Shown: positions 8,755-16,352, numbered from the stretch's first letter. The stretch is DNA of 64,000 nt from UBA2589 sp038120095 (GCA_038120095.1 JAYOKZ010000010.1:15058-79057), one strand, 5' to 3'. Notes: generated from the sequence alone by a model not told the origin. Program-made: numbers and translations.

Positions 8755-9180
8755 TCAGCGTTCGTTCGGTCCCATGTATTCGACGGAATTGTTCGGCGTC
8801 TCCTGCAGATAGATCCGGTGTAGCCGGACCCGATTCGGGAGTGCGCCTGCGATCCGCTCCCATATGGCCACGGCAAAATTCTCGGTCGACGCCATCGTAC
8901 CCTCGAGCCATGGCACTTCGACGTTGAGGTTCCGATGGTCCACGTCGTCGATCACCCGCTCGTTGATTGCGTGCTTGATCTGCTTGAGATCCATCACGAA
9001 CCCCGTCTCCGGATCGACCGGACCCTCGACCGTCACATCGAGCACATAGTTGTGACCGTGCCAGTTCGGATTGGAGCAGTCACCAAAGACCTCCCGGTTC
9101 TGCTCGTCCGACCAATCATCCCGGAAGAGTCGGTGGGCCGAACAGAAATGAGCTCGGCGCGTCACTCGAACGTTGGGCAT
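8755..9180 (-). CDS. 6-pyruvoyl-tetrahydropterin synthase (PTPS-type, QueD superfamily)
   Basis: This 141-residue T-fold enzyme has zinc ligands H16, H41 and H43 and catalytic C35, in the order C-x5-HGHNY. Five residues between Cys and HGH is the PTPS (PTPS-II, including the animal enzyme) spacing; QueD has three. Other PTPS-like segments are DHRNLNVEVPW, STENFAVAIWE and QETPNN. The enzyme converts dihydroneopterin triphosphate to 6-pyruvoyl-tetrahydropterin. I chose ATG 9180; an in-frame GTG at 9195 is possible. It is the first gene after a leader with alternative stem-loops (9262-9430). Automatic annotation may call it QueD. Confidence 0.9.
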   Translation of the reverse strand: MPNVRVTRRAHFCSAHRLFRDDWSDEQNREVFGDCSNPNWHGHNYVLDVTVEGPVDPETGFVMDLKQIKHAINERVIDDVDHRNLNVEVPWLEGTMASTENFAVAIWERIAGALPNRVRLHRIYLQETPNNSVEYMGPNER

Positions 9181-9264
9181 GTCGGTTTCTCGCACAGGAA
9201 AGACGGTTCGTCAGGTGGGGGGCTACCCAGACATTGATGGGACGGTCCATCGGATCGAGAACAT

Positions 9265-9319
9265 AAAAAATGCGGGAGCCGAGACGCATGCCAGACCGGC
9301 GTTGCGAACCGACTCCCGC
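9265..9319 (-). terminator. Intrinsic terminator inside the leader of the pterin operon
   Basis: On the minus strand the segment 9319-9309 (GCGGGAGUCGG) pairs with 9282-9272 (UCGGCUCCCGC) in 11 consecutive pairs, two of them G-U. An A and six U follow (9270-9265). The U-tract ends about 85 nt before the PTPS start codon, so the terminator stands between promoter and first gene and not after a gene. Its 5' arm is also used by the competing stem described in the next entry. Confidence 0.75.
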
Positions 9320-9430
9320 GGCAGTCAGAGGGGAATTCATTGAAGCCCGGGAAACCACGAGTGGCGACCTCCCCGAACCTTACCGCTTTCCCCTCCTCCG
9401 GGGCTTAGCGTCATGTCCGGGAGTCAGTCC
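9306..9430 (-). promoter_or_regulatory. Candidate riboswitch/attenuator aptamer domain upstream of PTPS-folE
   Basis: On the minus strand 9430-9418 (GGACUGACUCCCG) can pair with 9318-9306 (CGGGAGUCGGUUC) in 13 uninterrupted pairs, two of them G-U. The stem encloses about 99 nt that form at least two more hairpins: CCCC/GGGG around 9405-9390, and CGGGGA/UUCCCG around 9375-9350. The 3' arm of the closing stem is the 5' arm of the terminator at 9265-9319, so the two structures exclude each other. I could not match the enclosed sequence to THF, preQ1, SAM, cobalamin, TPP, FMN or c-di-GMP consensus elements. Formation of the closing stem would permit read-through (an ON switch). Confidence 0.6.
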
Positions 9431-9450
9431 CGGCTTCGATGCGTTGGCTC

Positions 9451-9477
9451 AATAAAAGGCCCTCCAACTGCGGAGGA
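9451..9477 (-). terminator. Intrinsic terminator of the endonuclease IV gene
   Basis: On the minus strand a short stem CCUCC (9476-9472) / GGAGG (9465-9461) with the loop GCAGUU is followed by GCC and UUUUAUU. It lies 67 bp after the stop of the endonuclease IV gene. It separates that gene from the leader of the pterin operon. Confidence 0.55.
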
Positions 9478-9543
9478 GGAATATAGGGTCGGCCGCAGAA
9501 CTCGGAGAAGGGTGTTTGGGACGACTCCGTGCGGGGCTGGGCC

Positions 9544-10410
9544 TCAGCCCTCTGATCTGAGCGTACGCAGCAGCGTGAGGTTTCGGACATCCGCGTCGAC
9601 CCCATCATCGCCCTTCGGGGTCTCCAGTACCTTGGGCACAGCCATCAGGCGCTCATCGAGAACGATCCGCCTGAAAGGCTCAAGCCCCAGGCTTCCCTCA
9701 CCGATGCTCTCGTGTCGGTCTTTACGGGAGTCGAAGGGGTGCTGCGAATCGTTCATGTGAATCAAGCCCAGCCGATCGAGGCCGATCACGCCATCGAACG
9801 CGGACCACACGCCGTCGTAATCATCGACGAGATCGTACCCGGCGCTGAATGCATGGCAGGTGTCGAAGCAGACGCCCACTCGATGCCGCTGCGCCACCGG
9901 AATCATTTCGATGATCGATTGCAGATTCTCGAAGGTCGCCCCCACGCTCGTGCCACTCCCGGCGGTGATTTCGAGCAGCACCCGGGTCGGACCCTCGACC
10001 GCTTCGAGCGATTCCGTGATTCCACGAGCATTGCGCTCGAGCCCGGCCTCGTAATCCTTGTCCGTCGCATTCCCGGGATGGGTGACCAGGAAGTCGAGAT
10101 CGAGCTTCGCACACCGTGCAAGTTCCGACTCGAATGAGCGCTGCGACATGCGCCACAGCCTGCGGTCCGGGGTCGAGAGGTTGATGAGGTAGGAATCGTG
10201 AGCCCCGGCGACCCTGATGTCCCGAGCCGCGCGCTCCTCCTTGAATGCCCGGGCCGTGGCGTCGTCGATCGTGGACTCAGCCCAGCGACTCGGCTGCTTC
10301 GTGAACAGCTGGAGCACACTTGCGTCGATCGCCTCCGCGCGCTCGGGCGCAAGGTGCACACCCCCTGATGCGGAGACATGGGCGCCCAGTTCATCGATGT
10401 AGCGGCTCAT
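9544..10410 (-). CDS. nfo: Deoxyribonuclease IV (AP endonuclease)
   Basis: This 288-residue TIM-barrel enzyme of the EndoIV family makes the 5' incision at abasic sites in base-excision repair. The family start GAHVSASGG and the metal-site segments are present: FLVTHPGNA (H), LLEITAGSG (E), GVCFDTCHAF (D and H), IHMNDSQ (H, D), and the C-terminal LETPKGDDG (E). The ATG at 10410 (MSRYIDELG) fits the family length of 280-290; an upstream in-frame Met adds 9 non-conserved residues. It stands alone, with its own terminator downstream. Confidence 0.95.
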   Translation of the reverse strand: MSRYIDELGAHVSASGGVHLAPERAEAIDASVLQLFTKQPSRWAESTIDDATARAFKEERAARDIRVAGAHDSYLINLSTPDRRLWRMSQRSFESELARCAKLDLDFLVTHPGNATDKDYEAGLERNARGITESLEAVEGPTRVLLEITAGSGTSVGATFENLQSIIEMIPVAQRHRVGVCFDTCHAFSAGYDLVDDYDGVWSAFDGVIGLDRLGLIHMNDSQHPFDSRKDRHESIGEGSLGLEPFRRIVLDERLMAVPKVLETPKGDDGVDADVRNLTLLRTLRSEG

Positions 10411-10571
10411 GCAGCATAATCGAATGAACGGCGGCATCTAGGAAGGCTCAACCCGCAAGCCACTCCTCGAGATGACGGTCCGCACATCACGGGAGGTCGT
10501 GCGATGAAGCGTTTGGTCTTACAATACTGCAGTTGGAAAGCGTCTATGCTACGTCCCTATGGCGGATTCTC

Positions 10572-10675
10572 GCGCAGGGGTGTACATAGAGGTCAGTTGG
10601 GTTCGGGTTCGAACCTCAGCCCTCTGTGCCGGCGTTGTTCGACTTCGGTCGTTCCGTCGGCACAAAGTCCCGCGC
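10572..10675 (+). ncRNA. Candidate structured RNA of unknown class
   Basis: A three-part fold is visible on the plus strand. A closing stem pairs 10572-10580 (GCGCAGGGG) with 10668-10675 (UCCCGCGC), with one bulged A and a terminal G-U. One arm pairs 10585-10592 with 10621-10628 and holds an inner six-pair hairpin (10600-10605/10610-10615, loop GGUU). Another arm pairs 10626-10631 with 10658-10663 and is capped by CGAC-UUCG-GUCG (10640-10651); it competes with the first arm for three bases. A strong terminator follows at 10716-10755. TACAAT at 10520-10525 could be a -10 box, without a good -35. No known RNA family was recognised. Confidence 0.35.
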
Positions 10676-10715
10676 CAGCAGCGGCGGGCACCACGCCCTG
10701 GGGGGGCGTGCCAAG

Positions 10716-10755
10716 AGTGGCGCCAGGTGCTTGCATCTGGCGTCACTCACTTTTT
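10716..10755 (+). terminator. Intrinsic terminator in the nfo / HEAGH-protein gap
   Basis: An eleven-pair stem (10716-10726 AGUGGCGCCAG with 10737-10747 CUGGCGUCACU, one G-U) with a 10-nt loop is followed after three bases by UUUUU (10751-10755). A second GC hairpin with a 3-nt bulge lies just upstream (about 10687-10712). No protein gene on the plus strand ends before it, so it should terminate a non-coding or leader transcript. Confidence 0.6.
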
Positions 10756-10986
10756 GGGTACCCTGCTCCCCGTGGCGGTCCTGCCGCAGAGCAGGACGTC
10801 GCGTCCGTCCAGTGGCCTCTGAACGACCTCCGGTCCCGGGATCCGATCGACGAGACCGCAGCCGCGAACCCGGTGGCGCGCTGGCGATCAGAGGAGCGCC
10901 GGTATGCCGGACGCAGCTGTGCACTCGTCCAACAGAACGACTCCCTTCACTTGCCTGTCCCGGAGGGGGTGCATACGGTCGCGTTC

Positions 10987-11706
10987 ATGAATGTTCGACG
11001 GGTGACCATCCGAGCCTGGCTCGAAGACCGGGTCGAAGGGCAGATCTGGTACTATCGTCTGCCTGTCGTCCTGATGCTGCTCTGGTTCCTCAACGGCTAT
11101 ATGACAGAGTGGCACTACGAGTCGATCTTCTACGGCATGAACCTCGGTTTTCACGAGGCAGGCCACGCCGCATTCATGTGGAGCGGCAACCGGATGCTCA
11201 CGATCGCCGGTGGCACCATCTTCGAGCTGGCCATCCCACTCGTGGCCGGCGCGTACCTGCTGGTCCGACAGCGGGATCCCTTCGGTGCTACGGTCTGCAC
11301 GTTCTGGTTCGGGACGGCACTGGTGGGCTCAGGGATCTACGCCGCAGACGCACTCGATCAGGCCCTGCCTCTGGTGTCTCCGTTCGGACCCGTGGACGCC
11401 GGCTCGCACGACTGGACCTCGATGCTCATGAGGGTGGGTAAGCTCTCCAGGGCAGAGGAGATCGGAGGCTCGATGCAGGCCGCGGGCAAAGTGGTGATGG
11501 TCGCCTCCATAGCCGCGGGCTTGGGGATCCTGTGGCTGATGGCTCAACCTCAGGCCTCCAGCACCCCGACAGCGCTCTGGGATTCGGCAGAAGAAGCCCG
11601 TCTTGCCGCCCACCTTCGAGGAGAAAAGGTGAGACGCGAGCATGACGAGCGGAGGAGGAAGAGGATGACCGAAGAAGATCGGCTCCGGGAATTCCTCGAC
11701 CGCTGA
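10987..11706 (+). CDS. Integral membrane protein with HEAGH (M50-like) zinc-protease motif
   Basis: The 239-residue protein has four or five hydrophobic segments and the motif HEAGH (FHEAGHAAF) at about residues 56-60, embedded in the membrane region as in M50/site-2 protease relatives. It then has conserved-looking loops (ADALDQALPLVSPFGP, GSHDW) and ends in a charged helix rich in Arg/Glu. A second metal ligand (such as LDGG) is not seen, so peptidase activity is uncertain. I chose ATG 10987 because the residues before it are not protein-like. Neighbours give no hint of role. Confidence 0.65.
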   Translation: MNVRRVTIRAWLEDRVEGQIWYYRLPVVLMLLWFLNGYMTEWHYESIFYGMNLGFHEAGHAAFMWSGNRMLTIAGGTIFELAIPLVAGAYLLVRQRDPFGATVCTFWFGTALVGSGIYAADALDQALPLVSPFGPVDAGSHDWTSMLMRVGKLSRAEEIGGSMQAAGKVVMVASIAAGLGILWLMAQPQASSTPTALWDSAEEARLAAHLRGEKVRREHDERRRKRMTEEDRLREFLDR

Positions 11707-11787
11707 CGATGGTCTTACCGACGCCGTCGCCCGGCCCCGGCAACCGGAGGCAGGCGGACCTCCATAGCCAGAAGTGTTCCACCCACG

Positions 11788-13185
11788 TCAGTCGGCGTCC
11801 GGCAACCCCGGTCGAGTCATCGAACGGACGTCGAGCGCTTCATCGATCTGGTCCTCGGGCAGAAGAGCTCTCTCTCGGACGATTTCACGAACACTGACTC
11901 CACGCTTCGCCGACTCCTTGGCGACCACGGCAGCCTCGTCATACCCGATGTAGGGGTTCAGTGCCGTCGCGATCGAAGGGTTTCGCTCGAGCAGCTCACG
12001 AGCCCGCTCCTCGTTGGCTTCGATGCCCACCACGCAGCGATCCGCGAACGCCCGAGCGATGTTGGACAGCAGCGTCACCGATTCAAGGAGCGCATGGGCG
12101 AGGACCGGCATCATGACGTTCAGCTCGAAGTTGCCCCGGCTGCCGGCCACCGTCACGGTCGTGTGATTTCCCATCACGCGTGCGGCGACCATCATCATCG
12201 CTTCGGACATCACCGGATTCACTTTGCCGGGCATGATCGACGACCCGGGCTGAATGGCCGGAAGCCGCACCTCGTGCAGACCCGATGTGGGACCCGAGCC
12301 AAGCCATCGAATATCATCGGCGATCTTCATGAAGCTCGTGGCGACCGTGTTGAACGCGCCGGCGACGTTGACGGCGGCATCCTTTGCGCCCTGCGCCTCG
12401 AAGTGATCTTCGGCCTCCCGAAACGCGATCCCGGTTGCCTTGGCCATGCGCGCGATTGTGCGGGGTGAAAATTCCTCGTGCGTGTTGATACCCGTCCCGG
12501 TCGCTGTGCCGCCGAGAGCCAACTCCTCCAACTCCGCGCCCGCAGCACGGACCCGATCGATTCCCTTGCGGATCTGAGTGGCGTATCCCGCGAATTCCTG
12601 TCCAAGCCGGACCGGCGTGGCATCCATGAGATGAGTCCGACCCGACTTGAGCACTCCATCGAACTGCTTCGCCTTCTCGTCCAGGGCATCATGGAGATGC
12701 TGAAGCGCCGGTATGAGCTCCTCCTCGATCGCGACGCGCGTCGAAATGTGGATCGCTGTCGGAATCGTATCGTTCGACGACTGGCCGAAATTCACGTGAT
12801 CGTTGGGATGAACCGAACCCTCACCCTCGAGCAACTGGGTCGCCCGATGTGCGACGACCTCGTTGGTATTCATGTTGGTGGACGTACCCGAGCCGGTCTG
12901 GTAGATGTCGAGCACGAACTCCGAATCCCACATCCCGTTCGCAACCTCTTCGGCCGCGGCAGCGATCGCTTCCGCGACGTCTGTGTCGAGATTTCCCAGT
13001 TCAGCGTTCGTTTGAGCAGCCGATTTCTTGATGAGCCCCATCGCCTGAATGAACCGGCGACCGAAGCGCTGACCGCTGATCGGAAAATTCTCGACGGCGC
13101 GCTGAGTCTGGGGACCATACAGGGCCTCGGCCGGCACCTGCATTTCGCCAAGGGAGTCTCTCTCGATGCGATATGCGTCAGTCAT
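11788..13185 (-). CDS. fumC: Fumarate hydratase class II
   Basis: The 465-residue enzyme of the fumarase/aspartase superfamily interconverts fumarate and malate in the TCA cycle. Signatures are TGSGTSTNMNTNEV, HVNFGQSSNDTIPT, SGRTHLMDATP, GTATGTGIN and GSSIMPGKVNP, the last being the mobile catalytic loop with its Ser. Length and motif order match FumC; the aspartase alternative is less likely because the signature reads GTATGTGIN with THEEF. It is a single-gene unit on the minus strand. Confidence 0.95.
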   Translation of the reverse strand: MTDAYRIERDSLGEMQVPAEALYGPQTQRAVENFPISGQRFGRRFIQAMGLIKKSAAQTNAELGNLDTDVAEAIAAAAEEVANGMWDSEFVLDIYQTGSGTSTNMNTNEVVAHRATQLLEGEGSVHPNDHVNFGQSSNDTIPTAIHISTRVAIEEELIPALQHLHDALDEKAKQFDGVLKSGRTHLMDATPVRLGQEFAGYATQIRKGIDRVRAAGAELEELALGGTATGTGINTHEEFSPRTIARMAKATGIAFREAEDHFEAQGAKDAAVNVAGAFNTVATSFMKIADDIRWLGSGPTSGLHEVRLPAIQPGSSIMPGKVNPVMSEAMMMVAARVMGNHTTVTVAGSRGNFELNVMMPVLAHALLESVTLLSNIARAFADRCVVGIEANEERARELLERNPSIATALNPYIGYDEAAVVAKESAKRGVSVREIVRERALLPEDQIDEALDVRSMTRPGLPDAD

Positions 13186-13299
13186 GACCTGCGATTCCTG
13201 GGAGCGGGGCGGACGCTCAGGCGTCCTCGTATCCGACGCGGCAAATGTACGCGCAGGGCTCGTGACTTGAAGGGGGGCTGCAACCCCGCCTGATCAACG

Positions 13300-14799
13300 T
13301 CAGGGAAGACTCTTCAGCATCTCCTTCATTCGTGCACTCTCCGCGGCCTGCTCTGCCTCGACATGCAGGACGAACCACTCGGCAGCAGCCCCCATCGAGG
13401 ATGATTCAGAGTGATCCCGATACACCCGCGCCATCTCGATCGCCCCGCGATGGTGCTCCATCATCGCCTCGAGAAACAGTCGATCGAAGGTACTGTCCGA
13501 CGTACCACCGAGGCTCTCGATTCGCTCCGCGGGAAGCATGCCCGGCATGGCATGTTCGGGAGTATCCGGCGCGCCGGACGCGGCCACCCCCCGAAGCCAT
13601 GTCTGCATGAAGCGGATCTCTTCCGACTGAGAAATCATGATCCGCTCGGCAAGTCTCCGAACACCCTCGTTGTGTGTCCGGCCTGAGGTGAGGGCAGCCA
13701 GTTCAAGAGCCTGCGCGTGATGCAGGATCATGCGGCGCAAAAAGGGCGCCAACATCTTCGCGTCAGGCACGACCCTCTCGGGCGACCGAAGTGCAGGTCC
13801 GGCCACCGCGAATGCAGCCTCGGGAACGCCCCGGTAGCAACCTACCGTGTATGGATATTCGAGTGTCGCATGGTAGTGGTAGCCCATGGGGGGATGCTCA
13901 TGTCCATGGCACTCGTCAAGGTCGTCATTCGTGAGCTCGATTCCCCCGATCCCCTTGTACCCATAGAGGCCGAAACCATCACGGATGTATCCGGTGAGCC
14001 CGGAGTGGCCATCCGACATGGGCTCGGCATCGAGGCGCTCCGGCAGGAAGTGGTAGTGGTAATCACTCATGGCAGGATGACCGCCGAATTCGTCGACGAT
14101 TTCGTGCGCGACGGCGTCATTTCCACGGGCATCGACGGCGTTGTAGAGGACCACACCGTTCAGCGTCACGCCAATCGCCCCGAGCGACGTGCAGGCAGGC
14201 GTCGCGCCCACTACCGGATCGACCGGGAGTCGAAACGTGATGGTCGTGGCGGCCGGGATCCCCGGATTGCGATCGATCGCGCTCAGCAACGGATACGCGG
14301 TCATTGGCCAGTCGCCGATCATCCCATCCACAGGAAGGTTGTTCACCGTGATGCTGCGTATGCCTCCGGACTCGGACAGGTTTGCTTGTCCGGGTCCTGG
14401 AGCAAAGGAACCGGCCGGGAGAAACGGCTTGGCGAGAAGATTCCACGAGCCGGCAGCCCAATCGATCCACGAGATCCGGGTCGGGTCACTTCCCGGCGCG
14501 TTCGGATTTCCGGCAGAGCACGAGTACAGCTTGCCTCGAGCCGGGGCCGTTGTCGTGAGATGATCGTCCCCCAGTCGGAGGGATTCACAGTTCGGACCCT
14601 CCGAGTCCCCGCAGAGCACGGGCGTGATGAAGTAGGGCGACAGGTCCACCGGTTCTGCAGGCTCGTCAACGCCCCCCGGATCGGTCACCCCCGCCGAGCA
14701 GGCGAGTAGAAGCCCGACGACGAACGACGAAAAGATGGTGCGCCTGGACACCGGCCTGCCTCCCGAATGCAGTGTGGTCATTCCGTTACGCTCGACCAT
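13300..14799 (-). CDS. YHYH-domain/DUF305 fusion lipoprotein
   Basis: This 499-residue exported protein has a signal peptide ending in a lipobox (LLLAC, Cys34). Residues ~55-330 form a YHYH domain with its two signature motifs DYHYHF (247-250) and GYHYHA (307-310) and nearby Cys/His (DECHGHEH). Residues ~345-495 are a DUF305 helical domain with the paired histidines LHHAQA (360-361) and EHHRGA (449-450). Both domains are rich in potential copper or silver ligands. I infer a periplasmic or outer-membrane-anchored metal-binding role. A start at the in-frame ATG 14781 is equally possible. Confidence 0.85.
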   Translation of the reverse strand: MVERNGMTTLHSGGRPVSRRTIFSSFVVGLLLACSAGVTDPGGVDEPAEPVDLSPYFITPVLCGDSEGPNCESLRLGDDHLTTTAPARGKLYSCSAGNPNAPGSDPTRISWIDWAAGSWNLLAKPFLPAGSFAPGPGQANLSESGGIRSITVNNLPVDGMIGDWPMTAYPLLSAIDRNPGIPAATTITFRLPVDPVVGATPACTSLGAIGVTLNGVVLYNAVDARGNDAVAHEIVDEFGGHPAMSDYHYHFLPERLDAEPMSDGHSGLTGYIRDGFGLYGYKGIGGIELTNDDLDECHGHEHPPMGYHYHATLEYPYTVGCYRGVPEAAFAVAGPALRSPERVVPDAKMLAPFLRRMILHHAQALELAALTSGRTHNEGVRRLAERIMISQSEEIRFMQTWLRGVAASGAPDTPEHAMPGMLPAERIESLGGTSDSTFDRLFLEAMMEHHRGAIEMARVYRDHSESSSMGAAAEWFVLHVEAEQAAESARMKEMLKSLP

Positions 14800-14820
14800 G
14801 CCCGGAACATGATCGTTAAA

Positions 14821-15534
14821 TCAGGACTTCGACCCCGGCCGGCTCGGCCGCATCTCGACGCGACTCACGTGAGCCTCCCTCGGGTACTCCAGAAGTTGCA
14901 TCACCGCCAACGCACAGTCGTCCGCCTCCAGTTTCCATCCCCGTTCCGGCGTGACTTCGTGATGGTTGAACTCGGTATTGACACTACCCGGCATCACGAT
15001 CGAGACCCGGACATTGTCATGACGCACATCCAGCATCATCGCCTCGGTCATCCCCAGCAGGCCGAATTTCGACGCATTGTAGCCGGTGCCGGTCGCGAAG
15101 GTATTTCGACTCGCCAGCGAGCCGACGTTCACGATGTATCCGTCACCGCTCGCGCTGAGGTGTGGAAGTGCGGCCTTGGAAAGGTAGAACACCCCACCCA
15201 GGTTGACGTCGATCTGACGCTGCCACTCATCGATCGACATGTCCGAGATGGATTTGAAGATGCCGAGTCCGGCGTTGTTCACCAGTACGTCGAGGCGACC
15301 AAAGTGGCTCATCGTCTCGGTGACGAGCCGTACGCAGTCCTCCGGTCTGCTCACATCACAGGGGACCCCGATCGCAGGATCACCAAGACGATGCGAGACC
15401 TCGGCAACCGCCTCCGCACTCCGCGCGGTGACCACGACGGACATGCCCGCATTGATCATGCGCTCCGCGACCGCCAGTCCTATGCCCTTGGTACTGCCTG
15501 TCACGATCGCGACCTTGCCCGACAAGTTCGGCAT
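14821..15534 (-). CDS. SDR-family oxidoreductase
   Basis: This 237-residue classical SDR has TGSTKGIG as cofactor loop, NNAG, catalytic Ser in NVGSLASR and YNASK as the YxxxK motif. A Thr-Ala-Arg-Ser segment after strand two suggests NADP(H) preference. The ATG at 15534 begins PNLSGKVAIVTG, the normal family start; the open frame further upstream overlaps the divergent PTR1-like gene. Substrate unknown. It is divergent from the next gene with only 65 bp between the start codons, so the two may share a control region. Confidence 0.88.
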   Translation of the reverse strand: MPNLSGKVAIVTGSTKGIGLAVAERMINAGMSVVVTARSAEAVAEVSHRLGDPAIGVPCDVSRPEDCVRLVTETMSHFGRLDVLVNNAGLGIFKSISDMSIDEWQRQIDVNLGGVFYLSKAALPHLSASGDGYIVNVGSLASRNTFATGTGYNASKFGLLGMTEAMMLDVRHDNVRVSIVMPGSVNTEFNHHEVTPERGWKLEADDCALAVMQLLEYPREAHVSRVEMRPSRPGSKS

Positions 15535-15599
15535 GAATGCCTCGTTTTCGTTGTGCTCGGAGCGGTGCTCGACCCGCTCCACGAAGCAGGAGTCTCGCC

Positions 15600-16352
15600 A
15601 TGACCGGTAGTGACAGGCAACGGATTGCACTCGTGACGGGAGGCGCTGTCCGACTCGGCCGCGCGATCAGCCTCGGTCTCGCGCGGGCCGGGTACGACCT
15701 CGTGATCTCGTACAACTCCTCCGGGGATGAGGCCCATGACCTGGCAAGGGAGGTATCCTCCCTCGGGCGCACGCTGGTGCCCGTTCAGGCTGACCTCGGC
15801 GTGACCGGATCGGTCGAGCGTGTCATCGATACCGTTCGGAGTTCCTTCGGACAGCTCGACGTGATGGTCAACTCCGCGGCATCATTTCAGGCCCTGCCCC
15901 TCCTCGAGGTGGACGAGGAAGAGTGGGATCGAGTGATCGCCCTGAATGTCCGCGCACCTCACCTGCTCGTTCGCGCGGCGGCCGACCTTCTGCGGGCGTC
16001 CCGGGGTTGTATCGTCAACATTACGGACCTGTCAGCGTGGCAGGCCTGGAGCGTCTATCCGCACCACGCAGTCTCGAAGGCGGCTCTCGCGCACCTCACG
16101 CGCGTTCAGGCACGGGCACTGGCGCCCGAGATCCGCGTAAACGGCATCGCTCCGGGAGCGGTTCTTCCACCGGACGATTGGCCGGAGGAGCGTTGGGAGG
16201 CACTGGCCCGGGGTGCGGTGCTGCAGCGGACGGGCACCGCCGGCGACGTGCTCCATGCCCTCATGTTCCTGATCGAAGCAGAGTTCATCACCGGCCATAT
16301 CATCCCGGTAGACGGAGGCCGACTCCTCGGCCCTCCCGGGCCGCCCTCCTAG
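15600..16352 (+). CDS. Pteridine-reductase-like SDR (PTR1/FolM type) with altered catalytic Tyr
   Basis: This 250-residue SDR has the cofactor loop GGAVRLGRAI in place of TGxxxGxG, followed by ISYNSSG; both are typical of the PTR1/FolM pteridine-reductase branch. The PTR1 triad is Asp-Tyr-Lys spaced 13 and 4. Here D143 (NITD) and K160 (HAVSK) are in register but the Tyr position is His156. NSAA replaces NNAG. The family reduces dihydro- or quinonoid pterins with NADPH; whether this protein is active is open. The start ATG 15600 is preceded by GGAG at 9 nt. Confidence 0.8.
   Translation: MTGSDRQRIALVTGGAVRLGRAISLGLARAGYDLVISYNSSGDEAHDLAREVSSLGRTLVPVQADLGVTGSVERVIDTVRSSFGQLDVMVNSAASFQALPLLEVDEEEWDRVIALNVRAPHLLVRAAADLLRASRGCIVNITDLSAWQAWSVYPHHAVSKAALAHLTRVQARALAPEIRVNGIAPGAVLPPDDWPEERWEALARGAVLQRTGTAGDVLHALMFLIEAEFITGHIIPVDGGRLLGPPGPPS

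Larger units (their letters stand above)
9181..9543. other. Intergenic leader region between nfo and the PTPS gene
   Basis: These 363 bases hold no convincing protein gene. They contain, in the direction of minus-strand transcription, the nfo terminator (9451-9477), the candidate aptamer (9306-9430), the leader terminator (9265-9319) and about 85 nt of untranslated RNA before PTPS. No clear -35/-10 pair was found; the promoter should lie between about 9430 and 9460 or further upstream. Confidence 0.6.
10411..10986. other. 576-bp region without a convincing protein gene
   Basis: The plus-strand frame of the next gene stays open through much of this gap, but the encoded residues are arginine/proline-rich and unlike a protein. 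The stretch holds the candidate structured RNA (10572-10675) and the terminator (10716-10755). Nothing further was recognised in 10756-10986, which would be the 5' region of the HEAGH membrane-protein gene. Confidence 0.5.

Noticed and set aside
8755..9180. Assignment of the T-fold gene as queD
   Set aside because: The Cys-to-HGH spacing is five residues, as in PTPS, and no queuosine genes are nearby.
9319..9417. Match of the leader to a c-di-GMP-I riboswitch (GACGCxAAGCC-like segment)
   Set aside because: Only one short segment resembles that consensus; the tetraloop-receptor hairpins and the second conserved block are missing.
10595..10620. Possible tRNA T-arm (GGTTCGAACC)
   Set aside because: The TTCGAAC loop is not flanked by a five-pair T-stem, and no acceptor or anticodon arm can be drawn around it. 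It fits a hairpin in a larger fold.
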